Source: Massilia rubra (GTDB lineage Bacteria > Pseudomonadota > Gammaproteobacteria > Burkholderiales > Burkholderiaceae_D). From it: a stretch of DNA of 64,000 nt. Made by a program: the position numbers and the translations under genes. Location: positions 100,509 to 164,508 of the forward strand of contig NZ_VUYU01000017.1 of the NCBI RefSeq assembly GCF_011682065.1, read 5' to 3'. This document shows, in pieces, positions 20,555 to 28,151 of the stretch. The stretch's first letter is position 1; every line of letters starts with the position of its first letter. The notes beneath the pieces were generated by a model that saw nothing but the letters and a program-made list of their open reading frames with translations, made no database searches and was not told the DNA's origin.

Positions 20555-20947
20555 ATGGAATTTCTTCAACCGCCGGGCTGGGCGCGCGCGCGCGGCTATT
20601 CGAACGGGGTGGCGGCCAGCGGACGCACGGTGTGCGTGAGCGGCATGATCGGCTGGGACGGGCAGGGCGTATTTCACACGGATGACTTCGCCGGACAGGT
20701 CAGGCAAGCGCTGCAGAATGTGGTCGACGTGCTGGCCGAGGCCGGCGCGCGGCCGGAGCATATCGTACGCATGACGTGGTACGTGCTCGATAAGCATGAA
20801 TATCTGGGTGCGCACAAGGAAGTCGGGGCGGCGTATCGCGAGGTGATCGGCAGGCATTTTCCGGCCATGACGGCGGTGCAGGTGGCCGGCTTGATCGAGG
20901 ACCGGGCGCGCGTGGAAATCGAGGTCACGGCGATCGTGCCGGCCTGA
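20555..20947 (+). CDS. RidA (YjgF/YER057c) family protein
   Basis: 130 residues from the ATG at 20555 (GGGAAGG 5-11 bases upstream), the normal RidA length. Features: GYSNGVAASGRTVCVSGMIG (in part) near 12-30, and the C-terminal RVEIEVTAIVPA with Arg and Glu that in RidA bind the imine substrate. RidA enzymes hydrolyse reactive enamine/imine intermediates to ketones and ammonia. In an aminobenzoyl-CoA operon this offers a deaminating step or clean-up of an imine; that link is inferred from position. It begins 1 base after the dehydrogenase stop. Confidence 0.85.
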   Translation: MEFLQPPGWARARGYSNGVAASGRTVCVSGMIGWDGQGVFHTDDFAGQVRQALQNVVDVLAEAGARPEHIVRMTWYVLDKHEYLGAHKEVGAAYREVIGRHFPAMTAVQVAGLIEDRARVEIEVTAIVPA

Positions 20948-21061
20948 GCCCGGTAGCGCGGCGCATGCCGCGCATGCAGCAACGGCAGGCGGATAGACCG
21001 CGCATCCGACGCCAATCGTGCGTCCGTTGCGGGTGTATGCGGGACGCCGTATGATGGCTGC

Positions 21062-21373
21062 ATGGACCCGCATCCGACACCGTTCGAACGATGTAGCTGT
21101 TGCTGTTCGGCGCCCAAGGCCGACCAGGATCAATCGCGTTTCGACCCGGTGGGGATCGTGATGAAAGGGCTGACGGTCATACTTATCATCGTGTTTATCG
21201 GGATAATGCTTTTAGGTAATATGTGCCTCGATCAACAGAAAAAGCTTGCCGAAGAGCTTGCCGAAGCGCGGAGTCAATTGGCCAACGAGCGTGTGGCGCA
21301 TCAACAACTACGACAGCAACTACAGCAACGACAACAACCGTTACCTGCTACTTTGCCGCCCGCGCAGCGCTGA
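21062..21373 (+). CDS. Small single-pass membrane protein with C-terminal coiled coil
   Basis: 103 residues. A short N-terminal part with a Cys cluster (CSCCCS at 11-16) is followed by one hydrophobic helix (VILIIVFIGIMLLG, about 38-52) and then a Gln/Glu/Lys-rich helix (KKLAEELAEARSQLANERV and HQQLRQQLQQRQQ) that looks like a coiled coil. The Cys cluster could bind a metal. The family is not recognised. Base composition is a little less GC-rich than in the catabolic operon before it. Confidence 0.5.
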   Translation: MDPHPTPFERCSCCCSAPKADQDQSRFDPVGIVMKGLTVILIIVFIGIMLLGNMCLDQQKKLAEELAEARSQLANERVAHQQLRQQLQQRQQPLPATLPPAQR

Positions 21374-21514
21374 GCTTCCTGTTTTTTGAATTGGTTCCCC
21401 TCGTTCTTCCCTTGTCTGATTCACGACAAAGCGCCTCTGAAAAGCGTCATGACGGCAATCGCACGCGCCTACACTTGATGGCGCGGCGTGTGCCGTAACA
21501 GCCGGGGAAGGTAG

Positions 21515-22369
21515 ATGACAATGAATGCCGTGCCAAGCGGGCCATCGAAGCCTGACAACAAACGTGCGCCCGGTGCGGGCGGTGGCGGACCGCCGTACGA
21601 TGGCGGCACCGAACGCCGCCTCACCGCGCTGGAAACGCGTTTCGATACCATTTTGCCGACGTTGGCGACCAAGGCCGACATGGGCGAGCTGCGCCTGGAT
21701 CTGGAAAAGATGCGATCCGAGCTGGTTGAGAAAATAGGCGGTTCGAGCACCGAGCTGCGTGGAGAAACCAGTGCGTTGGGCACCGAATTGCGTGGAGAAA
21801 TCAGCGCGTTGGGCACCGGGCTGCATGAAAGAATCAGCGGGCTGGGTACTGAATTGCGTGCGGAAACCAGCGCATTGGGCACTGGGCTGCATGAAAGAAT
21901 CAGCGGGCTGGGTACTGAATTGCGTGGAGAAACCAGCGCGTTGGGCACCGGACTGCATGAAAGAATCAACGGACTGCATGAAAAAATCAACGTGCTGGGC
22001 ACTGAATTGCGTGGGGAAACCAGCGCGTTGGGCACCGGGTTGCGTGGAGAAACCAGCGCATTGGGTACAGGGTTGCGCAAGGAAATCAGTGAATTGGGTT
22101 CGAGTCTGCGCGCAGAAATGAAGGAGCTGGGCAAGGAAGTGCACCGTAGCTTGATGAGGGCAATGATGTGGTTTGTGGGGTTTACCGCCACCGCGATGCT
22201 TGGCGTTGCCGGGGCCTTTTATCACCTGAATAGTCAAGTTGGCAGTCTCGCTGCGCGCCTGCCTCCCGCCTCTTCTGTAGCGCCTGTGCCGGGGCAACCC
22301 GCAGCATCGCCCGCAGCCCCGGCGTCTCGTGCACCGTCCCTGTCGTGGGAAGCACCGGGACCCAGTTGA
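21515..22369 (+). CDS. Hendecad-repeat coiled-coil protein with C-terminal membrane helix
   Basis: 284 residues. After a Pro/Gly-rich start and a short helical lead-in (LETRFDTILPTLATKADMGE), residues 80-207 are a run of 11-residue repeats of the type ELRGETSALGT / GLHERISGLGT, with one insertion of 7. A hydrophobic segment (AMMWFVGFTATAMLGVAGAF, near 214-233) follows, then a Pro/Ala-rich tail. Layout recalls the CCDC90/DUF1640-like small membrane coiled-coil proteins, but with an expanded repeat. The underlying DNA is a 33-bp tandem repeat (21752-22135). Function unknown. Confidence 0.65.
   Translation: MTMNAVPSGPSKPDNKRAPGAGGGGPPYDGGTERRLTALETRFDTILPTLATKADMGELRLDLEKMRSELVEKIGGSSTELRGETSALGTELRGEISALGTGLHERISGLGTELRAETSALGTGLHERISGLGTELRGETSALGTGLHERINGLHEKINVLGTELRGETSALGTGLRGETSALGTGLRKEISELGSSLRAEMKELGKEVHRSLMRAMMWFVGFTATAMLGVAGAFYHLNSQVGSLAARLPPASSVAPVPGQPAASPAAPASRAPSLSWEAPGPS
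21752..22135 (+). repeat. In-frame 33-bp tandem repeats (about 11 copies)
   Basis: The coding DNA is made of 33-bp units of two alternating types, one encoding ELRGETSALGT and one GLHERISGLGT, with small variations and one unit carrying a 21-bp extra piece. Such arrays change copy number by slippage or recombination in steps that keep the frame, so the coiled-coil length may differ between strains. Confidence 0.85.
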
Positions 22370-22377
22370 ACAATGGT

Positions 22378-22655
22378 ATGACTCGGCCGCTCCTGCTCGC
22401 CCCGGAGCCGCTGGCCAGCGCACTTGGCGGCTGGCTGTGCTGGCGCGCCGGCCGTCGGGCTGTTTTTGCTGGCGATGGCGCTGCTGTTGTTGGACACGCC
22501 GAAGGTGGTGTTGGCGGGCGGCATCGCAGCCAGGCTCGAAGTGGCTTGACTTGGTGGGCGCGGCGATGTTGCTGCCGGTGATCCTGGCCGGCACGGTGCT
22601 GGTGTTCTGGCTGATCAGGGGGAAGGTCAGGGCGCGGAAGGGCGATCACGCGTGA
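22378..22655 (+). pseudogene. Possible frameshifted small membrane protein gene
   Basis: No single frame makes sense here, but three consecutive frames do in part. The frame from 22378 reads MTRPLLLAPEPLASALGGW; another, from about 22448, gives AVGLFLLAMALLLLDTPKV up to a TGA at 22547-22549; the third, from about 22550, gives LVGAAMLLPVILAGTVLVFW and a basic tail ending at 22655. Joined, they would be a protein of about 90 residues with two membrane helices. Two frameshifts, or sequence errors, would be needed. It could also be plain non-coding DNA. Confidence 0.3.
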
Positions 22656-22792
22656 CTGCGCCGGGGCACCGGAGGCACCGGTGCTGGGGGTTTCTTTACC
22701 GAAATGTGCGACAACATTCATGCTGAGCTTGTAGGCTGCGGCTTTCGGGCGGCTTGCTACCAGCCGACCATCGCATTCGAAGGAGACCACAT

Positions 22793-23944
22793 TTGGATAT
22801 GCGCACGTTTACCTCCCCGCTGGCCGGGATCGACCCCACCAACTGGCTGCTGGCGGCAGCCGTGGCCGTGGGCAGCTATGTCATCCTGCACGGCGCCGTA
22901 GTCCTGTTCCGCCGTCACTTGGCCAGGCTGAGCGAGCAGGGAAGGGCCGACCGGCCCGCCGCCGAATTGCTCAAGGCGACCCTGGCGCGCACCAGCAAAC
23001 TGGCGCTGATGGTCACCGCGCTGCTGTTGGGGCTGACCGTGCTCGACCTCGGCGCGCCGTGGGACGAGCGCGTACGCCACCTGTGGTTCATCGCCCTCGG
23101 CGCCCAGTTGGCGCTGTATCTGGACCGCGCGCTCAGCGTCGGCGCGCAGCGCTATTTCCGCAGCCGCGCCAGTGCGCCGGACGCGCCCGCCACCGTGGCC
23201 AATACGCTCATGGTGTGGGTGCTGAAAACCGTGTTGTGGGTGGTGTTTTTACTGGCGGTGCTGTCGAACGTGGGCATCGATGTGTCGACCCTGGTGGCCA
23301 GCCTGGGCATCGGCGGCATTGCCGTCGCGCTGGCGGTGCAAAATGTGCTGGGCGACCTGTTCGCCTCGCTGTCGATCGCCGTCGACAAGCCGTTCGAAGT
23401 AGGCGATGCGATCAGCGTGGCCGGGTTCTCCGGCAATGTCGAACACGTGGGCCTGAAAACGACCCGCATCCGCTCCGACAGCGGCGAGCAGATCGTGATC
23501 GCCAACGCCGAACTGCTGAAAAATACCTTGCGCAACTTCAAGCGCATGTCGACCCGGCGCGTGCAGTTTTCGCTGCGCGCCAATCCCTCGACCACCCGGG
23601 CCCAGGCGGCCCAGGTGCCGGGCGTGCTGCGCGCCATCATCGAACGCCAGGAAGGCGTGCGCTACGACCGCGTACACCTGAAAAGCGTGACCCAGGAAGC
23701 GCTCGAGTTCGATGTGGTGTTCCATGTGCTCGATCCTTCCTACGGTCGCTACATGGATATCCAGCAAACCATTTTGCTGGCCGCGATGGAGGCTTTCGAG
23801 GAACTGGGCGTGTCCACGGTCGGCGCCTCGCGCCATGTGCTGATCGAACGGATGCCACGCCCCGACAACGGCAAGCCGGCCGCGCCCGCCAAGCCGGCGG
23901 CGGCGCTGCACAATATTGTGTCGACGCGCAAGCAGCCGTCCTGA
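22793..23944 (+). CDS. MscS-family mechanosensitive ion channel
   Basis: 383 residues with a TTG start at 22793, chosen because AGGAG lies 7 bases upstream; an ATG at 22799 in the same frame is the alternative with a 13-base gap. Several N-terminal membrane helices are followed by the pore helix region (VASLGIGGIAVALAVQNVLGD), Gly/Ala-rich as in MscS TM3, then the beta domain (KPFEVGDAI, GNVEHVGLKTTRIRS, IANAEL) and a mixed C-terminal domain. Such channels open under membrane tension to release solutes on osmotic downshift. It is not in an evident operon. Confidence 0.9.
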   Translation: MDMRTFTSPLAGIDPTNWLLAAAVAVGSYVILHGAVVLFRRHLARLSEQGRADRPAAELLKATLARTSKLALMVTALLLGLTVLDLGAPWDERVRHLWFIALGAQLALYLDRALSVGAQRYFRSRASAPDAPATVANTLMVWVLKTVLWVVFLLAVLSNVGIDVSTLVASLGIGGIAVALAVQNVLGDLFASLSIAVDKPFEVGDAISVAGFSGNVEHVGLKTTRIRSDSGEQIVIANAELLKNTLRNFKRMSTRRVQFSLRANPSTTRAQAAQVPGVLRAIIERQEGVRYDRVHLKSVTQEALEFDVVFHVLDPSYGRYMDIQQTILLAAMEAFEELGVSTVGASRHVLIERMPRPDNGKPAAPAKPAAALHNIVSTRKQPS

Positions 23945-24021
23945 ATAGACTTTTGCTGCGGTAACGAAATGGCGTCGCATGGCGTTTCCGCGCACAATGT
24001 CTTGAAGGAGGAACGTTCCAT

Positions 24022-24957
24022 ATGGATACCGCAGTCAGATTTCCCACCACGCCCAAGGCAGTGAAGGCGCACGCGCTCAAGCTCTCGCCGCGCATGAATG
24101 TCGAGAAAGCCTTCCAGGCCATCATGCGCAATTGCCTCGACCAGATCGAAGCCAACGAAGCCGGGGTCATCAAGTACCACGATGTCGAGAGCCTGCACCA
24201 GATGCGGGTCGGCCTGCGCCGCCTGCGCTCGGCGCTCGGCATGTTCGATGAGGTGCTCAGCCTGCCCGTGGCGCTGCGCCAGGAGCTCGACTGGCTGGTG
24301 GCGCAACTGGGACCGGCGCGCGACTGGGATGTGTTGGCCGGCTCGACCTTGCCGGCGATTCGCGCCAGCGTCGATGCGCTGGCGCCGCTGGTGCCGGTGC
24401 AACTGGCCGCCGCCGGCAGGGCCAACGCGCTGCATGCCGTCGCTGCCGAAGCGGTCGCGTCCGAGCGCTACCAGGACCTGATTGGCCACCTGGAGCGCTG
24501 GCTGGACGAGCGCGGCTGGCGCGCCATGCAGTTGCCGGCGGACCGGGTGCGTCTCAAGATGCGCATCGCCGACTTTGCCAAAGCTATCCTCGAAAAGGAC
24601 CAGCAACGCCTGCTCAAGCGCGGCCGCAAACTGAAGCATGCCGATCCCGAGGCGCGCCACCGGGTCCGTATCGCCGCCAAGAAAACCCGCTACGCCGCCG
24701 AATTTTTCGCTTCGCTCTATCCGCGTAAAACCGTGCGCCCGTACGTCAGGGCGCTGGCCAGCTTGCAGGATGAACTGGGCTTGATGAACGATGCCAGCGT
24801 GGCCGGCGGCTTGCTGGCGCAGTTAAGCGAGGCAGATGCCAGTCTCAGGGATGGCAGCGCATTTATACGCGGCTACCTGGCAGGGCGCGGCGGGCAGGGC
24901 GACGGCAAGTTGCGCAAGCTGTGGAAGCGTTTTGTCCCTTTGCGCGCGCCGGGCTGA
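24022..24957 (+). CDS. CHAD domain protein
   Basis: 311 residues. Conserved His/Arg-rich helices of the CHAD fold are present: ESLHQMRVGLRRLRSAL near 53-69, PARDWDVLAG, and RHRVRIAAKKTRYAAEFF near 213-230. The domain binds polyphosphate through its basic groove and is often found next to, or fused with, CYTH triphosphatases; here no CYTH domain precedes it. AAGGAGG lies 12-18 bases upstream of the ATG. A role in polyphosphate granule binding is known for the family and inferred here. Confidence 0.87.
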   Translation: MDTAVRFPTTPKAVKAHALKLSPRMNVEKAFQAIMRNCLDQIEANEAGVIKYHDVESLHQMRVGLRRLRSALGMFDEVLSLPVALRQELDWLVAQLGPARDWDVLAGSTLPAIRASVDALAPLVPVQLAAAGRANALHAVAAEAVASERYQDLIGHLERWLDERGWRAMQLPADRVRLKMRIADFAKAILEKDQQRLLKRGRKLKHADPEARHRVRIAAKKTRYAAEFFASLYPRKTVRPYVRALASLQDELGLMNDASVAGGLLAQLSEADASLRDGSAFIRGYLAGRGGQGDGKLRKLWKRFVPLRAPG

Positions 24958-25272
24958 GGGGAAGCGGGCCTTCGCCCTGCACATGACAAGACGGCGCACT
25001 GCCGCAGCGGCTACGTGGACAGGCGCTTGCCGGTACGCTCGCGCAGCGTGTTTTTTGAACGGCGTCGGAACCTGGTTGCATGGCTGGCCTGGGCCCGGCT
25101 TGCATGGTTTCAAGCGAGCCAGCGCGTCTGCCACCAGCGGCTATCTTGAGATACAATACATATTTCCAAAATGAAATATTGTTGGAAGTGTGGGTGTGCT
25201 TGCCCGCAATTTCCAGCGCCCTACATCCATTCGTTTGGCCGCGAGGCCATCGATGTTCTCCCGAAAGACGTC
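24958..25272. other. Gene-free stretch with an AT-rich dyad
   Basis: No convincing gene lies in these 315 bases. The end is AT-rich and holds a perfect 7-bp inverted repeat, ATATTTC and GAAATAT with six bases between, at 25160-25179. With TACAAT at 25152-25157 just in front, this may be the promoter region of the lipoprotein gene. Confidence 0.4.
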
Positions 25273-25551
25273 ATGCGCACATCCCTGATTTTCATCGTAA
25301 CGGCTGCCTTCCTGGCCGGTTGCGCCTCCTCCGGTCCGGTTCAAACCGGCAAGGATACCTATATGATTGCCAAAACCAGTGGCGGCGGCATGTTCGTCTC
25401 GGGCGCCACGGTCAAGGCCGATCTGATACAGGAGGGTGTGGCTTTCTGCGCCAAAAACGGCAAAACGCTCGAACTGATCAGCGGCGAGGGCAAGAACGCC
25501 ATTCCGTTTGCACGCACCTCATCGGCCGAGATTGCATTCAAGTGTGTTTGA
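25273..25551 (+). CDS. Small lipoprotein
   Basis: 92 residues from the ATG at 25273, chosen because it gives a short lipoprotein signal peptide (MRTSLIFIVTAAFLAGCASS) with lipobox LAGC; a longer frame opens at 25171 but has no reason to be used. The mature part (QTGKDTYMIAKTSGGGMFVSG, in part) is compact with one pair of cysteines (AFC..FKC). Similar small outer-membrane lipoproteins of unknown role occur widely in proteobacteria. It is the last ordinary gene before the decayed island that begins at 25594. Confidence 0.7.
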   Translation: MRTSLIFIVTAAFLAGCASSGPVQTGKDTYMIAKTSGGGMFVSGATVKADLIQEGVAFCAKNGKTLELISGEGKNAIPFARTSSAEIAFKCV

Positions 25552-25593
25552 GGCGGGCTGAATAAGCCAGGCGGGAACGTACAGGCTGAAAAA

Positions 25594-25621
25594 TGGTTCC
25601 TCCGACAAGAATCGAATTTGT
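25594..25621 (-). repeat. Degenerate attachment site: copy of the tRNA-Arg(CCT) 3' end
   Basis: 28 bases match the 3' end of the tRNA-Arg(CCT) gene at 28516-28543 in the same orientation with only two differences. The copy includes the complement of CCA, the discriminator and the acceptor and T arms. After it the match stops. This is what integration of an element at the tRNA 3' end leaves behind, so it marks the far boundary of the island. Confidence 0.75.
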
Positions 25622-25724
25622 GGAAGGCACATTTAGGCATTGTTAGCAGCAACGTCCCCCAGTAGGACGTATGCTTGATTGCGGCAATTCGGATACCATT
25701 GTCACAAAATTTTTCACAAAACGC

Positions 25725-25970
25725 CTACGACGCTTTTGCCGCTCTCGGCTTGGCGAACAACGCGCTCAGCTTGGCGTTTTCCCTGGCGCTCGCGGCGCCG
25801 TTCATCCACTTGGCGTAGACCTCGAAGAACATTCGCGGGTTGACGTGTCCCATCTGCGCCGATACCTAGGCGGGGTTCATGCCGGCGTGCAGACACATGG
25901 TGGCGAACGAGTGTCTGGTCTGGCGAGCGTCGCGATGACGGATGCCCAACTTCTTAAGTGCTGACGGCCA
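25725..25970 (-). pseudogene. Tyrosine recombinase (phage-type integrase) C-terminal remnant
   Basis: Only the last ~80 codons remain. The frame reads RQTRHSFATMCLHAGMNPA, then a TAG (complement of 25866-25868), then VSAQMGHVNPRMFFEVYAKW and a short tail. These are the box II Arg, the Gly-His pair and the nucleophile Tyr of tyrosine recombinases, so the identity is firm. The missing N-terminal two thirds and the nonsense codon make it inactive. Homology fades near 25960, where the neighbouring HTH fragment begins, marking a deletion junction. It sits 104 bases inside the att-like repeat. Confidence 0.75.
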
Positions 25971-26418
25971 AGCAGATTGCCGGGAACACGCCCCAGGACC
26001 TGGTGGCAGCGATCCGGCGCGAGACCGATAGCGGCATGGGGTATCCATCGAAGTCGAACTATTGCGACCTGGTCCAGATTCGTGGAACTGGCGGCGCAGG
26101 CCCGATCACCGAATCGGCGGCGGCATTGGAGATCGAGGCGATCATCATCGAGATCCGCCAGAAAGCGGCGGCGCAGTACGACGTTGCGTTTTGGGTTTAC
26201 CTGGCGGGCTCGATGACAGTGAGCGTATCGCGGCCGAATTACACTGTAGCGAAGTGACGGTGTACAACCGGCTTCACGCGCTGCATTTGGCGGTGATGGA
26301 CGCCTTGCATGACTTGGAAATTAAGGCACAAGATCTCGCTGAGGGCTCACCGCAGCGCCCACCATATCCCTCGATGTCTCGGGCGCCGAATACGTTTCTC
26401 AGTTTCAATGTTGGCTGA
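25958..26418 (+). pseudogene. Frameshifted phage-type helix-turn-helix protein
   Basis: A frame from 25958 reads TAKQIAGNTPQDLVAAIRRE to about YLAGSMT; near 26211-26220 the sense continues one frame over as SERIAAELHCSEVTVYNRLH and ALHLAVMDALHDLE, ending at 26418. The second part is a clear helix-turn-helix of the sigma-region-4 type, as in phage antiterminator-like or late-gene regulators. One net frameshift joins the halves to about 150 residues. The specific family is not certain. Its start coincides with the broken edge of the integrase remnant. Confidence 0.5.
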
Positions 26419-26590
26419 TCGAACCGTGCGGCATCGCGTGCGTCTGCGTCACGTCCGGAGACCTTGCCTGCCGTTTCGGCAGCCGCGTGCGTCAAGTTCA
26501 TCAGTTGCTGCCATCGCAACATTTACCTGCGCATAAGCATTGCGTCGGCCTGACAAGGGAGGGCTTCACTATGTAGGAAATCTTGTATGA

Positions 26591-26606
26591 TGTTATTTCC
26601 ATAACA
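26591..26606. promoter_or_regulatory. Inverted repeat in front of the PEP-CTERM gene
   Basis: TGTTAT and ATAACA are separated by four bases, a perfect 6-bp dyad 19 bases before the start codon, with TATGAT just upstream (26586-26591) as a possible -10 box. It could be an operator or part of the leader. The surrounding 60 bases are AT-rich. Confidence 0.4.
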
Positions 26607-26625
26607 ATTTTGACCGGAAACCAAA

Positions 26626-27150
26626 ATGATCCGTCACTTCTTATGCGCAGCCGCCACCGCGCTTTGTCTCGTTCCCGCCCATGCTGCTGTGAAAACCTAT
26701 GATTGGAGTTTCACCGGCGGCTTCTTGGAGTACGGCTATCCTAAAGACGCCACCCTCCGAGGTAGTTTCATCGTGAACGACCTGGACGCCAACGGAAAGT
26801 TCGACACGTCGGAGCTGGTGTCCCTCAAGTATAGTTTCAAGGACTACGTTAAGTGCAGCGGCTGCACGATCGATAGCTTTGCATGGACACCTGGCCGGGC
26901 ACCGGAGTTTTCTATCCATTACTCGTATTATGATGGCGGCGATTTTTCTATGAGTGAAATGCTGCACACGGGAGTGGGCTACGGCTTTTCCGTCCACTCT
27001 GGTTCGAACGAGCCGTACTACGGTGGCGGCAACTGGACGCCCGATGTTAAATGGAGCGTCACTGCCGTACCGGAACCGCAGACATGGCTCATGCTGGGCG
27101 CGGGTCTGTTCGCCATCGGCTCTGTAGCGCGTCGCCGCAAGGCGAGTTGA
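26626..27150 (+). CDS. PEP-CTERM sorting-domain protein
   Basis: 174 residues: signal peptide (MIRHFLCAAATALCLVPAHA), a Tyr/Gly/Ser-rich mature part with no known fold (DWSFTGG, DLDANGKFD), and a classic PEP-CTERM tail made of VPEPQTW, a hydrophobic helix (LMLGAGLFAIGSVA) and basic RRRKAS. Such tails are recognised by exosortases, which cleave near the PEP motif and pass the protein to the outer surface. The window's own exosortase (38575) is a plausible partner. The gene lies within the decayed island and has lower GC than the EPS locus, so it may have come in with it. Confidence 0.87.
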   Translation: MIRHFLCAAATALCLVPAHAAVKTYDWSFTGGFLEYGYPKDATLRGSFIVNDLDANGKFDTSELVSLKYSFKDYVKCSGCTIDSFAWTPGRAPEFSIHYSYYDGGDFSMSEMLHTGVGYGFSVHSGSNEPYYGGGNWTPDVKWSVTAVPEPQTWLMLGAGLFAIGSVARRRKAS

Positions 27151-27438
27151 CTCGAACCGGGCCATCCCGTTGCCAGCTTTGCCAACCTGGCGGCGATCAC
27201 GCTTGGTCGAGCTGCTGTCGGTGGTGCTGCCCGGTTCTGTGGAGCTTGCTGCGCCGGGAGTGGTTTGCGCGCATGGACAATGCTGCGTTGGTTTTCCTGG
27301 AATAATCAACCCGTCTAACGCATGCGATCGCGAACAAAAAATTCTGCAATACTCGGCCCATAAATTTTCTTGACGGACTTTAGGGTTGCGGTTATCGCGT
27401 GCTACGCTTGCTTGGCTGTACGTAGATGACATCAAAGC
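27151..27438. other. Gene-free stretch within the island
   Basis: No supported gene. Near the end TTGACG (27370-27375) and TATCGC (27393-27398), 17 bases apart, could form a weak promoter whose transcript would be closed by the terminator at 27439-27471, leaving an RNA of about 70 bases. That is speculative. Confidence 0.3.
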
Positions 27439-27471
27439 AAAAAGCCCGCACCGAAAGGTGGTGGGCTTTTT
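27439..27471 (+). terminator. Rho-independent terminator
   Basis: AAAAAGCCC and GGGCTTTTT form the base of a hairpin whose upper part is CACC, loop GAAA, GGTG with a small bulge, followed by T residues. It can work in both directions because of the A run on the other side. It lies 288 bases after the PEP-CTERM gene. Confidence 0.7.
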
Positions 27472-27486
27472 GCATTCCAGATCACC

Positions 27487-27554
27487 GGTAGCATGGCTGA
27501 GAGGTCGAAGGCAACGGGTTGCTAACCCGCACGGTCGTAAGGCAATCCACCCAG
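27487..27554 (+). pseudogene. Truncated tRNA-Ser(GCT)-like sequence
   Basis: The stretch has the D arm of a serine tRNA (ATGGCTGAGAGGTCGAAGGC) and an anticodon arm CGGGTTGCTAACCCG with a GCT anticodon. After a few bases of a possible variable arm there is no T arm and no 3' acceptor strand to pair with the 5' end (GGTAGC). It is therefore a broken tRNA, or a tRNA-like remnant left by recombination. It sits between a terminator and an IS4-family fragment. Confidence 0.5.
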
Positions 27555-27611
27555 CTTAAGCGCCGGAACTGGCCAATCTATTCACGCCAAATTGTGATAA
27601 AAAATGCTTGA

Positions 27612-27992
27612 CAGCATTGCCGTTTCGCAGAGCTGGTGCGTCACGTGTCTGAGCAAGCGTTCGCGAAAGCACGCGCCAAACTTGCCGCCAGCGCCTTGCC
27701 TGGCCTGAACGACTGGCTTGAGCAGGCTGGCCTCATCGCTCGCTGGCATGGTCTACGGCTGGTCGCCGCTGACGCCGCCACAGTGCGCTTCGGCCACCGT
27801 GCCAGCCGTGCGCCCCGGGCCGCGCCTACCGACCAGATCGCCTTCGGCCTTTACTTGCCGCAGGCAGAACTGATGCTGGCGGCATCGCTGCACAGTACCC
27901 ATGAACACGCGCGTCAGAGGCTGTTCGAACACCTCGACCGTCTTTCCGGCACGGACCTGCTATTGATGGATCGCGCTTACCCTTGCCACTGA
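27612..27992 (+). pseudogene. IS4-family transposase fragment
   Basis: About 125 codons without a proper start read RHVSEQAFAKARAKL, GLRLVAADAATVRFG, TDQIAFGLYLPQAELMLAAS and LLLMDRAYPC. This is the central part of an IS4-type DDE transposase, including the first catalytic Asp region (AADAAT) and the second (MDRAYP, normally DRGYP). The frame opens just after a TGA and stops abruptly after the second Asp, so both ends are lost. No terminal inverted repeats were seen. Confidence 0.7.
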
Positions 27993-28151
27993 CTGCCTCC
28001 TCGCCATGCAATATATGGCGAGAATGTCGTCGACAGCCGGTCTATTGTGGCCACGGCAATTCAGCCCGGCCCATCCGGCCTGCTAAAATGTTGCTTTTAT
28101 GAAAAAATGCCCAAATATGTGGCGTCGGTATGCTCTCCAATGGAGTCCCGC

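Noticed and set aside
21752..22135. Possible CRISPR array because of regular repeats
   Set aside because: Units are contiguous and in frame, without unique spacers, and no cas genes are near.
21469..22191. Minus-strand frame with repeated PNALVSPRN units
   Set aside because: The repeats are the complement of the 33-bp units of the hendecad gene; the plus strand has the coiled coil and membrane helix.
26274..26522. An 82-codon minus-strand frame in the island
   Set aside because: It lies opposite the helix-turn-helix part of the frameshifted gene, which has the better motif evidence.
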